Assembly (NCBI GenBank): GCA_018650285.1
Contig: JABIGF010000006.1
Span: 46,505 to 110,504, forward strand
From: Methanobacteriota archaeon
GTDB taxonomy: Archaea; Thermoplasmatota; Poseidoniia; Poseidoniales; Thalassarchaeaceae
Direction of reading: 5' to 3'
Length of the DNA: 64,000 nucleotides
Shown here one piece after another: positions 43,636 through 52,729 of the stretch (positions within the stretch are counted from its first letter, which is position 1; each line of letters opens with the position of its first letter). Below the pieces are notes generated by a model. That model was not told the DNA's origin. It ran no database searches and saw only the letters and a list, made by a program, of their open reading frames with translations. Position numbers and translations under genes: made by a program.

Positions 43636-44631
43636 TTAATTTTTGTTTGCCTCATTAGACGATTGTTGAGCAACCTTGACACCGAGCAAAATTAATCCAA
43701 GGCCTGCAAAAAGTGACCATCCTACCGATTCATTGAGAAGAATGACGCCTGAAAGTATGCCAAAAAATGGCACCAAGTAGACATATGTTGCAGCAGCAGT
43801 TGCACCGATTTCATCAACAGCATCTGCAAACCATGCGTAGGCAAGAACAGTTGAAATTGCAGCCAAGTAAACCAACCAAAGAATGCCTTTGAAATCGGGA
43901 ATCGCAGCACTACCATAAGTTGTCAAATCAAAGGCTGCCATTGGCGTCAATAGAAGCCAACCAAATAGTGCTGCCCAAGCAACAATTGCCAATGGTGATG
44001 GTTTCTCTTCTTCACCTTCTTCATTCTCAAGAATTATTTTTATCAGATTGGTTGAAATGGCCCAACTTGCAGCAGCACACATGATTAGAAAATCACCGAC
44101 TAATCGCTCATTTAATGGCAAGTCATTGTTAGGGCTCCACCCAGTAACAATACCAACCCCTACAAGCCCAACAACTAATCCAAATACTAGTTTTTTTGTT
44201 ACCTTTCTATGTAGTAGAGGAATGGCTAGCAGTGCAGTGAATCCAGGGTTAAATGTGATGATTACAGATGCGTCTCCAGCAGCAGTCCTCGCCATCCCAT
44301 GCATGAAGAATAATTGATATAGAAATGTTGAGAAAAATGCAATCCAAGCAATCTTCCAAACGATCTCTCCGCGTGGTATCCAAATAATGGATTTCCCGAC
44401 ACGAGAGCGCCCCTCTTTCAAAAATAACCACATGAAGAAAAGTGGGATGGTTATGGCATAACGATACCATGCAGCGATTGCTTCTGGAAGTGCTAGAGCT
44501 AACTCTCTCCCTGCAGCCCAAGCAAGCCCCCATGATGCTGCAACAAAAAGCAACTTGGCATGGACAATAATTCCACCGTCAAAGAAAGCGCCTCCGCCAT
44601 CATCAACACTTTGAGAATTGGAATTACTCAT
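43636..44631 (-). CDS. EamA/DMT-family transporter
   Basis: 331 residues with about ten membrane helices in two EamA repeats. The first starts LLFVAASWGLAWAAGRELAL, the second ILWLVYLAAISTVLAYAWF, followed by the conserved LVPFFGILSGVILLNESVGW. Drug/metabolite transporters of this type export or exchange small metabolites; the substrate is not readable from sequence. A charged loop (ENEEGEEEKPS) separates the halves. Confidence 0.87.
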   Translation of the reverse strand: MSNSNSQSVDDGGGAFFDGGIIVHAKLLFVAASWGLAWAAGRELALALPEAIAAWYRYAITIPLFFMWLFLKEGRSRVGKSIIWIPRGEIVWKIAWIAFFSTFLYQLFFMHGMARTAAGDASVIITFNPGFTALLAIPLLHRKVTKKLVFGLVVGLVGVGIVTGWSPNNDLPLNERLVGDFLIMCAAASWAISTNLIKIILENEEGEEEKPSPLAIVAWAALFGWLLLTPMAAFDLTTYGSAAIPDFKGILWLVYLAAISTVLAYAWFADAVDEIGATAAATYVYLVPFFGILSGVILLNESVGWSLFAGLGLILLGVKVAQQSSNEANKN

Positions 44632-44680
44632 TGAACGGTGGCGGGCGCCTCGTATAGATGAAAGCGATGGTGGATTTTGA

Positions 44681-45892
44681 TTACCACGGTTTCAATTCAT
44701 TAACATAGAACAATTGAATAATAATAGAAATACAAAAGAATACGATGATTAAGAAGAGAAGGTCACCAAATCTAGCAAGGCTCTGACTCACATCTTCATC
44801 AGCAGTAGGGGAGAAACTCATAACACCGACATTACCGTCTACTCCGGTGCCGAAAAAATGAACTTCATCGGCGGTAGAAGTGCCAACAGTTGCATCAACC
44901 ACAAATGATTGTGAAACTTTGTATTGCATTACTTCCCCCATAGGTTCGATGCTCAGTAATTCGCCAGAATTGCCACGTGCAAACCAAAATACACCTTCGG
45001 AATCAATTGCAGCCGCAGTAGAACCACTTACTTGAGGCAAGTCAATGATGGTTGAATCTGACATCAAAAGCATAGTACTTGTGTCGCTTGCTAAGAGCAT
45101 TTCAACATCATCTCCCCACGCATTATCATCAACGAATATGGCTGAATGAATCGCACCTCCTGCCCCATGGTGTAGTAGAGTCAAACTAGGGGCTTGGCCA
45201 AGTACTGCATCAGCACGCATTACCACTTCTCCGGCTGGCCCAAATGTAGGGTTGCCAAGGGCAGTATCGTAGCCAATAATAATCGCCATGCTGTCATCTT
45301 CTGAAAGATGCACGTCAATCATTACAGTACTTTCAACTGGTGCCTCTGTCCCTGCTGAAACATCTCCATCTGAGAAGGTATGTAATCGGGTAACTGAATT
45401 CTCTTTTGTAATCAAAAATCCATTCTCACCATTGTTGCTAGCAACTGCCATGATGTCAAGAGTGCGGTTATCAACCCAATCTAATGAAAGAGGGTGAAGA
45501 TTCATTCCGTTATACAAAGAGATGGAGCCATTATCTCCAACAATCAACCAACCAGCACTTGTTGAAGTAAATCCACGAACAACAATCCCGTCAGTATCAA
45601 CGGTAGTTAATTCAGAATTATCTAGGTGCCTCAAAGGTGAACCATCTGTTCGCTCCACGAGGAATAGTGCATTGGTCCCATCAGAATCCCAAGCCACTTC
45701 TCCAATCATCTCGCCTTCATCTAGTATTGCGTTCTGTTCAACTCCTGGGAGATGCAAACTCGCTTCAATCCATATGACACCTACAAGCATGATTGCAATA
45801 AATACTGAAAACCAAAACCATTGCTTTTCACTTTCTTCTTGAAGATACTCGCCTAAAGTGACTAGCCATGTCGGCCTAAGTGACTCTGCCAT
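44681..45892 (-). CDS. Membrane protein with extracytosolic propeller-like domain
   Basis: About 403 residues with one helix near the N-terminus (FWFSVFIAIMLVGVIWIEA) and one at the C-terminus (LLFLIIVFFCISIIIQLFY), enclosing a beta-rich domain of about 320 residues. Blade-like stretches include GWLIVGDNGSISLYNG and GVFWFARGNSGELLSIEP. Both ends should lie in the cytosol. ATG 45892 is used; an ATG at 45904 adds four residues. I do not recognise a named family. Confidence 0.75.
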   Translation of the reverse strand: MAESLRPTWLVTLGEYLQEESEKQWFWFSVFIAIMLVGVIWIEASLHLPGVEQNAILDEGEMIGEVAWDSDGTNALFLVERTDGSPLRHLDNSELTTVDTDGIVVRGFTSTSAGWLIVGDNGSISLYNGMNLHPLSLDWVDNRTLDIMAVASNNGENGFLITKENSVTRLHTFSDGDVSAGTEAPVESTVMIDVHLSEDDSMAIIIGYDTALGNPTFGPAGEVVMRADAVLGQAPSLTLLHHGAGGAIHSAIFVDDNAWGDDVEMLLASDTSTMLLMSDSTIIDLPQVSGSTAAAIDSEGVFWFARGNSGELLSIEPMGEVMQYKVSQSFVVDATVGTSTADEVHFFGTGVDGNVGVMSFSPTADEDVSQSLARFGDLLFLIIVFFCISIIIQLFYVNELKPW

Positions 45893-45987
45893 CAAAGTCT
45901 CCAAGATGACGACAGGCTATGTATTGACCGCTTGAAAAGATGGCTAAAACAAGTGAATGCCGTTAAATAGGGAGGGGCGGTCGCCGG

Positions 45988-46004
45988 CCCTGCCTAAGGC
46001 AGGG
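45988..46004 (+). promoter_or_regulatory. Triloop hairpin just before uL16 start
   Basis: CCCTGCC-TAA-GGCAGGG, perfect 7-bp arms, ends 9 nt before ATG 46014. Its 3' arm includes the purines (AGGGG) that would serve as ribosome binding site, so folding could limit uL16 translation. Confidence 0.5.
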
Positions 46005-46013
46005 GAATGAAGC

Positions 46014-46553
46014 ATGGCAAGAAAACCAGCAAAGATGTACCGCCAAGCAAAGGGTCAGTCTTACACCCGCCGAGAATACACTGGCGGTGTACCAAACAGC
46101 CGAATCACACAGTTTCACATGGGTAATCGTGTGGCTGGTGAAAAGGGTGAATTCCCCGTTGAAATCAGCCTTCTTGTTGATAATGCGTGTCAAATCCGAC
46201 ATACTGCATTAGAAGCAGCACGTATTATTGTGAATGCAACTATCAGAGATGCAGCAGGTCCACAAGGATACGCTCTACGAGTCCGTGTCTACCCACACCA
46301 AGTTCTACGTGAGAACAAGCAAGCAACTGGCGCAGGTGCTGACCGTGTTTCACAAGGTATGCGCTGTGCTTTCGGCAAGAACGTTGGAACCGCTGCTCGT
46401 GTTTCAAAGAATCAGAAGGTCATTACCATCCAGACTACTGCTGCTTTCTTCCCTGCAGCAAAAGATGCACTTCGTAAGGCAAACTGTAAGTTGCCAACCA
46501 CATCTTCAGTCGTTGTTGAACGTGGCCATGAAGTATTGAAGGGACTCGTCTGA
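46014..46553 (+). CDS. rpl10e: Large ribosomal subunit protein uL16 (archaeal L10e form)
   Basis: 179 residues, starting [22 protein letters not shown], with [27 protein letters not shown] and the basic loop [15 protein letters not shown]. It matches the archaeal uL16 family, located near the peptidyl transferase centre and the tRNA elbow. It is followed 9 bp later by hpt and then dph2, a compact nucleotide/translation cluster. A strong hairpin precedes the start. Confidence 0.96.
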   Translation: MARKPAKMYRQAKGQSYTRREYTGGVPNSRITQFHMGNRVAGEKGEFPVEISLLVDNACQIRHTALEAARIIVNATIRDAAGPQGYALRVRVYPHQVLRENKQATGAGADRVSQGMRCAFGKNVGTAARVSKNQKVITIQTTAAFFPAAKDALRKANCKLPTTSSVVVERGHEVLKGLV

Positions 46554-46562
46554 GGAAGGCGA

Positions 46563-47150
46563 ATGACTACACCTCATTCACTCGATGAGCGAGTTATTCG
46601 GTTGCGTGAAAGCGTAGTAAATTCACCAACTATTTGGAAAGGCGACTACGCCTATTTCATCCATCCACTTTCAGATGGTGTGCCACGACAATCTGGTGAA
46701 ATGCTAGAAGAAGCTCGTGATATTGTAATTGAAATGGTTGATTGGGATAATGTTGACATTATTCTAGGGATTGAAGCAATGGGAATTCCGCTTGCATCTT
46801 GTATTTCGATTGCCACAGGAAAACCACTTGTTATCGGTCGGAAAAGACAGTATGAACTTCCTGGTGAAATATCTGTTGACCAATCAACTGGTTACTCAAA
46901 AGGAACTATTTTCATTAACGATATCAAAGAAGGTGAACGAGTCTTTGTAATTGACGATGTCATCAGTACCGGCGGTACACTAAGAGCGGTTTTGGGCGCT
47001 GTGGAAAAGGCCGGCGCAATAATTCAAGATGTGATTGGCGTCTTTGAAAAGAATAACATTGTTGCAGAACTCGTGGCGGAGACTGGTTGGCCTATTCGCT
47101 CAATTGTCCGTGTTAGAATGGATGGCGACCAAGTCATCATTCTAAATTGA
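46563..47150 (+). CDS. hpt: Hypoxanthine/guanine phosphoribosyltransferase, archaeal type
   Basis: Salvages purine bases to nucleotides with PRPP. The 195 residues show the PRPP-binding signature RVFVIDDVISTGGTLRAVL and the upstream flexible-loop region RKRQYELPGEISVD; the N-terminal LGIEAMGIPLAS is also typical. The layout matches archaeal Hpt or the closely related adenine/xanthine enzymes, so the base preference is less certain than the family. It lies between uL16 and dph2. Confidence 0.85.
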   Translation: MTTPHSLDERVIRLRESVVNSPTIWKGDYAYFIHPLSDGVPRQSGEMLEEARDIVIEMVDWDNVDIILGIEAMGIPLASCISIATGKPLVIGRKRQYELPGEISVDQSTGYSKGTIFINDIKEGERVFVIDDVISTGGTLRAVLGAVEKAGAIIQDVIGVFEKNNIVAELVAETGWPIRSIVRVRMDGDQVIILN

Positions 47151-47159
47151 GGTGTCAAT

Positions 47160-48266
47160 ATGGATCTCAAACGTCACGATTTTCAATTAGACGAATTAGT
47201 TGAGAAAATCCGTACAGGAGACCATCGCTTAGTCGCTCTTCAACTTCCAGAAGGATTGAAAATCCAAGCATTGGAAATGATTGATGCTTTAGAATCAAAA
47301 ACCGATGCAAAGGTCATTATCGCAGCAGACCCTTGCTACGGTGCTTGTGACTTAGTTCACCATAAAATGCAGATGATGGGTGTAGATTTGGTAGCTCACA
47401 TGGGGCACAGCCAGATGAATATTGATTCCGGAATGGAAACGCAGTTCATTGATGTCACATACGATGGTGTGCCGGAATTAGCCCCAGCCATCCCCTACTT
47501 AGAGACGCACAGAAAGATGTCTCAAGAACGACTTACTAACAATAGTGTAGAGGAAATCGGTGAGGATGAAGCGCATGAAAGGTTCCTTGATGCGGTTGGT
47601 AGAGCAACTCCTCTTAGTGATGTGAAACTAGGTCTTGTAGGTTCAATTCAGCACCTTCATTTACTCAATAATTACAAAGAAATGCTCGAGGATGCTGGCT
47701 TTGATGTGGTTATTCCAACAGGTGGTGAGCGACTTACTTTCCCCGGTCAAGTGCTTGGCTGTAATTACTCTGGAGATGACCCCTCAATAGGGCACTACTT
47801 GTTCCTTGGTTCAGGTGACTTTCACCCTATTGGATTAGTTCTCCACACAGGTAAACCATTAGCAATTCTTGACCCCTATACAAGTGAAGCAGGAGAGATG
47901 TCGCTTGAGAAAATTGAACGCATTTTGAGACAGAGATTTGGCTTGATTATGGCGGCGGACAATGCTAAATCTTTTGGGATATTGATTGGTGAAAAGCCGG
48001 GGCAAATGCGTCGCAGCATGGCTTTGAGAATGAAGCGTATGCTTGAAAAACATGACAAGAAAGGATACTTGTTGGCTTTGGAGCATGTTGGTCCTGAACT
48101 GATAGATTTCTATCCTGTTGATGCGTTTGTCAATACCGCATGTCCGCGAATTGCCATTGATGATTCTGTAAGATATGCAAAGCCGCTTCTGACCCCATTT
48201 GAGTTGGAGGTCATTCTAGGCGAAAAACAGTGGGAAGAGGGATATCAATTTGATGAAATCCCATGA
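47160..48266 (+). CDS. dph2: Diphthamide biosynthesis enzyme Dph2
   Basis: A radical Fe-S enzyme that transfers the 3-amino-3-carboxypropyl group of SAM to a histidine of elongation factor 2, the first step to diphthamide. The 368 residues include the three cluster cysteines: ADPCYGACD, LGCNYSGDD and VNTACPRIAIDD. The homodimeric archaeal enzyme has this single-gene form. It is third in the uL16-hpt-dph2 run, 9 bp after hpt. Confidence 0.94.
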   Translation: MDLKRHDFQLDELVEKIRTGDHRLVALQLPEGLKIQALEMIDALESKTDAKVIIAADPCYGACDLVHHKMQMMGVDLVAHMGHSQMNIDSGMETQFIDVTYDGVPELAPAIPYLETHRKMSQERLTNNSVEEIGEDEAHERFLDAVGRATPLSDVKLGLVGSIQHLHLLNNYKEMLEDAGFDVVIPTGGERLTFPGQVLGCNYSGDDPSIGHYLFLGSGDFHPIGLVLHTGKPLAILDPYTSEAGEMSLEKIERILRQRFGLIMAADNAKSFGILIGEKPGQMRRSMALRMKRMLEKHDKKGYLLALEHVGPELIDFYPVDAFVNTACPRIAIDDSVRYAKPLLTPFELEVILGEKQWEEGYQFDEIP

Positions 48267-48312
48267 GTTATTCTCTCTTGTGGAGTCTTAAGGTACTGTC
48301 AAGACAGGCGTC

Positions 48313-49182
48313 TCACGCGCGGGGGCATTCATTTTTGAATCCACAATTAGAACAATGTTGTTTATTGTTATTGGTTGCCAGATCATCTAGGTCCACATCA
48401 CCTTTATTCGCGAGGTGAATAAAACGTAATTCTTTGAGGTCATGTGTTAGCATCACTTGACTGGCATCTTTCCATACCGCACTCCCGCGATTTCTCCACC
48501 CTAGCCAGCGATGATTGAGCCAACCTATTCTGTGAATTACAAATTGCTCAGGGGAATTTGGTAGACTTGGTTCATCGAGAGCCCATTTTAACATGACACC
48601 CAATTCTAATTGTTGTGTTTCATTAGGTACTCTTCGCCACAATTGTGATGACAGCCGCACTAAGTGCCATTTATCTCCAATTCTTGCAATCAGGTCTGGG
48701 ACAGTGTATACTCTTGAGTTACCAACCCAGTACGCCTCCAAGCGATTGAGAGGCATCCATTCATCTACTCGCTCACTGCCAAGTTGTGATAGCAGAGGTG
48801 CACGTTCAAGTGCTGTTAGCCGAGGAAATCCCTCGCTAACCATTTCCTTGACAAGATTATCATCTATTTCGCCACAACTCTCTCTCAAACTACCTCTTAC
48901 ACGCGCAGTCATCTGATTTTTTGCACTATGTTCAGACCAATTGTCATCACGGTATTTCATTAATATCCAATCTTTCACCCCATCTGAAATAGTTCGTATC
49001 ATCAGATCACTATGTATTCGTTTGTTCCCAAGTTGCCAAGCTTGGGCTACTTTTGGGATGTGAGATTTGGGCCCTCCTGGCCACCCACCTCTTCCCACCA
49101 CATGGGAGTGGACATATCTCCGAGGGCATTCATTCAGCATTCTAACTCTACTAGGGCTCCAAACAATTGATTTTGCAAGCAT
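48313..49182 (-). CDS. PD-(D/E)XK-like protein with Fe-S-type cysteines, catalytic residues altered
   Basis: 289 residues with the outline of RecB/Cas4-type nucleases: an N-terminal SPSRVRMLNECPRRYVH with a lone cysteine and a C-terminal HCSNCGFKNECPRA with three more, the pattern that binds a 4Fe-4S cluster in AddB and Cas4. The active-site region VPDLIARIGDKWHLVRLSSQ keeps the first Asp, but Arg and Ser stand where the (D/E)xK acid and lysine are expected. It may have lost nuclease activity and act in DNA binding. No cas gene or CRISPR array is nearby. Confidence 0.68.
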   Translation of the reverse strand: MLAKSIVWSPSRVRMLNECPRRYVHSHVVGRGGWPGGPKSHIPKVAQAWQLGNKRIHSDLMIRTISDGVKDWILMKYRDDNWSEHSAKNQMTARVRGSLRESCGEIDDNLVKEMVSEGFPRLTALERAPLLSQLGSERVDEWMPLNRLEAYWVGNSRVYTVPDLIARIGDKWHLVRLSSQLWRRVPNETQQLELGVMLKWALDEPSLPNSPEQFVIHRIGWLNHRWLGWRNRGSAVWKDASQVMLTHDLKELRFIHLANKGDVDLDDLATNNNKQHCSNCGFKNECPRA

Positions 49183-49314
49183 GAACGAAGGAGCGAACTC
49201 TCAGGGTTCTTGATAATATCTATCCATTCTTCCTTTTTTCAATCTAGAATATCTCCCTGCGCATCACACGTGCGCGTAGAAAAATATGTTGATAGTTGAC
49301 AATAGATGTATTAT

Positions 49315-51696
49315 TCAGATGAATAATGCATTTCCAATCGGCCCAATAACTAGCCAAATTATCCACCAAATCGACATACCAATTAGGAGGCAACCCCACA
49401 ATCTTGGTGTTTCTTTTTGTCCTAGTTGGCCTAGAAGTCTAGAGAATGGTCCACCTATTGAAGCAACAGACCGAAGTATTAGAATGACAAATCCAGCAAC
49501 AATACAGTGGAAAATCAGCATCACTGGCGAGAGAATTAATCCAGTCAAGGAGGCCGAAGCAAGTGAGCCAATTCCCTGAGGTATCATCAGAGGATAGGCC
49601 AGCCAAGCGAGCCAAGCGAGCCAATGTCCGAGCATTACATCTCTAGAGAAATCGGGTTCTAAACGCCAAATCCTGTAAGACTCAGGTAATCTGTCATGAA
49701 TATTTGATGAGATAAATTGTATCTCATGTACTTCATTATGAATTGCTAGACTGAGCCCTTGCCAAGCAAGCCATAGTACCAATGCCAATTCAATAAATGA
49801 CCAGATACCGCCCGCAAATATTGAGAGTAGAGCAACAGGTATGCTCCAAATTGCAAAACCAATTCCTGCGGCCATTACTGTGCCTCCAACACCTGCAAAA
49901 GGAGGGAGGGGGATTTCAGGTACATCCATCCGTTTCCGTGGAAGTGCTAAGATTAGTAGAGGGAGAGCAACAAGTGTTGGCACTAACATATAGAACAGAT
50001 TGAGCATAGATTGGCTAGAACCCGTCGCGCTTTTTTCTACAGTTTCAACAATTCTCTGGTCCGACATTGACCCATCAGATGAGGTTGAAATGAATCCTGC
50101 AGAATCAATGATAACGACTCCATCTGCGATCCCAGTGGGTAGTTGGTCTGCAACTTCCCCTTTTGATTCGTCAATTAGTAGCGGCCAACTTCCATTGAGA
50201 ATATTTGAATAATATTCCAAATCAGTCGGTTGGACACCTTCGCCTGTTGCGATTTGTGCAAATGCGACATCATCTCCAAGTCTTTCACTAGCGTTATCAA
50301 AATCCCGTTTTTGTTGTTCAGCATTCGGTGAACCAGAGGTAAATACTCCTAGCACAAGGGCGTCACGGCCACCCATCAGGTCATTCAATCCAATTGAACC
50401 TTCACCGGTTGATGGGTGTTGTAATAGTGAAAAAGTAGGTGCCGCAGAGTCATCTCGCGTTGCTCCAATTTCGAGTTGAGGCAATTGTGTTGCAGGCATC
50501 ATTGTTGCAAAGGCGAGTACTGCTAGCAATACTAGCGTAGGCCAAGGAATCAAACCGCTTCTCAATCTGATTCCAAGATATCCGATTAGAGTTGGTATTG
50601 AGATTATCCAAAACCAACTAGCGTTGGCAATTGCTGAATTTTGAGCCGGCACTTCAAATCTAATCACTCCAATAATATGGTCGGAATCATCTGAGTCGCA
50701 ATCTTCGTTGTAGTCGCCTGATTTCAATATGAAACAGGAATCAAGCATGTATTTGCCAGGTACAAGTGTGGCATTACTAATCCATACCAGTGCAGTTCTA
50801 TTCGCCTCCACCATACGACTTCCATGAGGTGCTTCAAAGTGTTCAACATGAGTATCTTCAGCAGGCCTTGTTCTCATGTGCATAGCTTCTTCCCAGCCAC
50901 CTAGTGGCCCGATTATATCCAATGTTTGAGAGAAATAATCATCAACGCCCCATGGGCTAATTGGTGTGAACTCAATTCTTGCTAATCCATTTGCATCGGT
51001 GGTAATAGTCAACTCAGGTTCAAGCATTTCGCCTTGCAAAACTGCACGAGTTGCCGATTGGTAAGCATCCCAGTAGACCCTACCCTGAATCGCACAATTA
51101 TGGCTTGATTGGATTGTGAGAGTGATGACATCTCCCTCTCCTAGGGTGACATTGTTGTATGTTGCATTGACATGGAATTCATAGGGTATTTCCCATCCAT
51201 TTTCCATGACTTGCCATTCGCTTTGCTCACCATCAATGATGGTCGTAGTGCCAATACTAAGCCATGTGGTGAAGGATGTTTTTCCAGAGGTCCCATCAGG
51301 CAATTGCGAGATAAGACAGAATGGGTTTGCTGAGATGAGTGATGCGTAAACATAGACATCTGCATCACCAGATAACACGACGGTTTCTTTGGCCGGTTCA
51401 GACTCAACATCAATGACTGTATTAGAGCCCATTCCAAATGTTTGGAATGGCGGCTCACCAGTATAATAGGGATATTCACGGTCAAGGTTTTGTGCTTCAT
51501 CTTGGCCATTTGTCCCGTTGGCAAAAAGCATGTGTGTATGTGGCATTGTCCAATTCAAACCAGGTTCGGTGGGAAAATTTGTTCCTGCTTCTTCAGCACC
51601 TATAGGTGCTGGAGTAGTGGTTGCTAGCAACATCGTGATGAGTGCTAGTGCCAAGAGAGCAGGGCGGATGCGAGATACAGTGCCTCTCTCTCTCAT
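49315..51696 (-). CDS. Polytopic membrane protein with extracellular beta region and thioredoxin-like domain
   Basis: 793 residues. A signal peptide leads to a beta-rich region (about 35-360), two membrane helices (about 365-410), a domain resembling peroxiredoxin/TlpA (about 430-570), then six or more further helices. The thioredoxin-like part has APTFSLLQ, ALVLGVFTSGSPNAEQQKR, ending GVVIIDSAGFISTSS. The redox CxxC expected after the first strand is absent (SGSPNAEQ), so it probably does not do thiol exchange. No family name is offered. A hairpin lies about 36 nt upstream. Confidence 0.75.
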   Translation of the reverse strand: MRERGTVSRIRPALLALALITMLLATTTPAPIGAEEAGTNFPTEPGLNWTMPHTHMLFANGTNGQDEAQNLDREYPYYTGEPPFQTFGMGSNTVIDVESEPAKETVVLSGDADVYVYASLISANPFCLISQLPDGTSGKTSFTTWLSIGTTTIIDGEQSEWQVMENGWEIPYEFHVNATYNNVTLGEGDVITLTIQSSHNCAIQGRVYWDAYQSATRAVLQGEMLEPELTITTDANGLARIEFTPISPWGVDDYFSQTLDIIGPLGGWEEAMHMRTRPAEDTHVEHFEAPHGSRMVEANRTALVWISNATLVPGKYMLDSCFILKSGDYNEDCDSDDSDHIIGVIRFEVPAQNSAIANASWFWIISIPTLIGYLGIRLRSGLIPWPTLVLLAVLAFATMMPATQLPQLEIGATRDDSAAPTFSLLQHPSTGEGSIGLNDLMGGRDALVLGVFTSGSPNAEQQKRDFDNASERLGDDVAFAQIATGEGVQPTDLEYYSNILNGSWPLLIDESKGEVADQLPTGIADGVVIIDSAGFISTSSDGSMSDQRIVETVEKSATGSSQSMLNLFYMLVPTLVALPLLILALPRKRMDVPEIPLPPFAGVGGTVMAAGIGFAIWSIPVALLSIFAGGIWSFIELALVLWLAWQGLSLAIHNEVHEIQFISSNIHDRLPESYRIWRLEPDFSRDVMLGHWLAWLAWLAYPLMIPQGIGSLASASLTGLILSPVMLIFHCIVAGFVILILRSVASIGGPFSRLLGQLGQKETPRLWGCLLIGMSIWWIIWLVIGPIGNALFI

Positions 51697-51732
51697 TGAA
51701 TTAGCCTGAGATGCAATATCACTTGAAACCCC

Positions 51733-51749
51733 CGCACCCTATGGGTGCG
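51733..51749 (-). promoter_or_regulatory. Triloop hairpin upstream of the polytopic protein gene
   Basis: CGCACCC-ATA-GGGTGCG on the minus strand, 36 nt upstream of ATG 51696. As at mutS, it is preceded by CTGAAA a few bases 5', which suggests a shared element. Confidence 0.45.
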
Positions 51750-51814
51750 CTTTCAGAATCGAGTTGATTGACATAATAGTTTGATGATAATAGCAGATTA
51801 TTGGCTATGTTGCA

Positions 51815-52642
51815 TCAAAAAGGCCAACCAAGTGCGGCAAACCATTGCCAAGCGATGAGCGCACCTGCTGCTATTGAAAGAGCATTCACTTGCCCCTTTC
51901 CAATGAGGCCACGATTTTCTAGAGTGGCGCCTAACAGGCTGTCAATTTGACATCCTATCCATCCAACAATTGTGACGACTCCAATGAATGTCATCACCCC
52001 TGTAGTTGAGCCTCCTTGGAGAAGCCATCCAAGTGCCCAAGTTAGGATTGCGATGATGAAGGCGCCGATAAATGCGGCCACTTGACCGTTTGGACTCCAA
52101 CCGCCATTCAATCCAGGCTCACACTTATTCATGGTTGTAATCATTCGGACTCGTGGATCTACGCAGCCAAATTCGCTAGCAAATGTATCTGCTGCTGCAA
52201 CAGCAATCGCAGAACCATATACTGGGAGTAGCGAATCCCATGATTCATTCATGAAGGCGAAGATGGCAATAACTCCGGGGATTCCACCGTTGGCAACAAC
52301 ATTTGACCATTTACGGTGGCCATCTTCTGATTCAGCAAACCCCTTAGCTGATTTTTCTTCCCAACGCCATTTTGTTGCCGCAGAACCTGCTGCAAGAAAA
52401 CTTAGGAGAATGACTAACCAAGTCCAATGCCCAAGAACACCAACTATGGTGCCTAGAATAATTGCAGTAGCAATACCAGGGCCATCAAGTATGTTACGAT
52501 ATTTGGAAATGACAGTTAGAAGTATGACAAGCGATATTGAAACCCATAAATTGGTTTTATCAAGGCCACCTACAATTTGAGTTAGGTCGGTTGCAGTGAT
52601 GCCGACGCTATCAAGTAAGTAATCAATTACCAAAGGTCTCAC
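51815..52642 (-). CDS. DUF92 family membrane protein
   Basis: 275 residues with about seven membrane helices and the family signatures SNVVANGGIPGVIAI, AAADTFASEFG, GLNGGWSPNGQVAAF and GCQIDSLLGATLENRG. The family includes plant VTE6, a phytyl-phosphate kinase, so a role in prenyl-phosphate metabolism is possible; archaeal lipid salvage would be one use. GTG 52642 is the start, with GGAGAG a few bases before it. Confidence 0.85.
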   Translation of the reverse strand: MRPLVIDYLLDSVGITATDLTQIVGGLDKTNLWVSISLVILLTVISKYRNILDGPGIATAIILGTIVGVLGHWTWLVILLSFLAAGSAATKWRWEEKSAKGFAESEDGHRKWSNVVANGGIPGVIAIFAFMNESWDSLLPVYGSAIAVAAADTFASEFGCVDPRVRMITTMNKCEPGLNGGWSPNGQVAAFIGAFIIAILTWALGWLLQGGSTTGVMTFIGVVTIVGWIGCQIDSLLGATLENRGLIGKGQVNALSIAAGALIAWQWFAALGWPF

Positions 52643-52729
52643 CTCTCCTTATCAAAGCCTCAGCCGATAGACTTAGTTCAATAAGGTGACTGATAGAAAA
52701 ATCGTTAGCCGCGCGTTTGTCAACGCACG

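Noticed and set aside
51841..52580. 149-codon plus-strand frame inside the DUF92 gene
   Set aside because: Antisense to a gene with clear DUF92 signatures.
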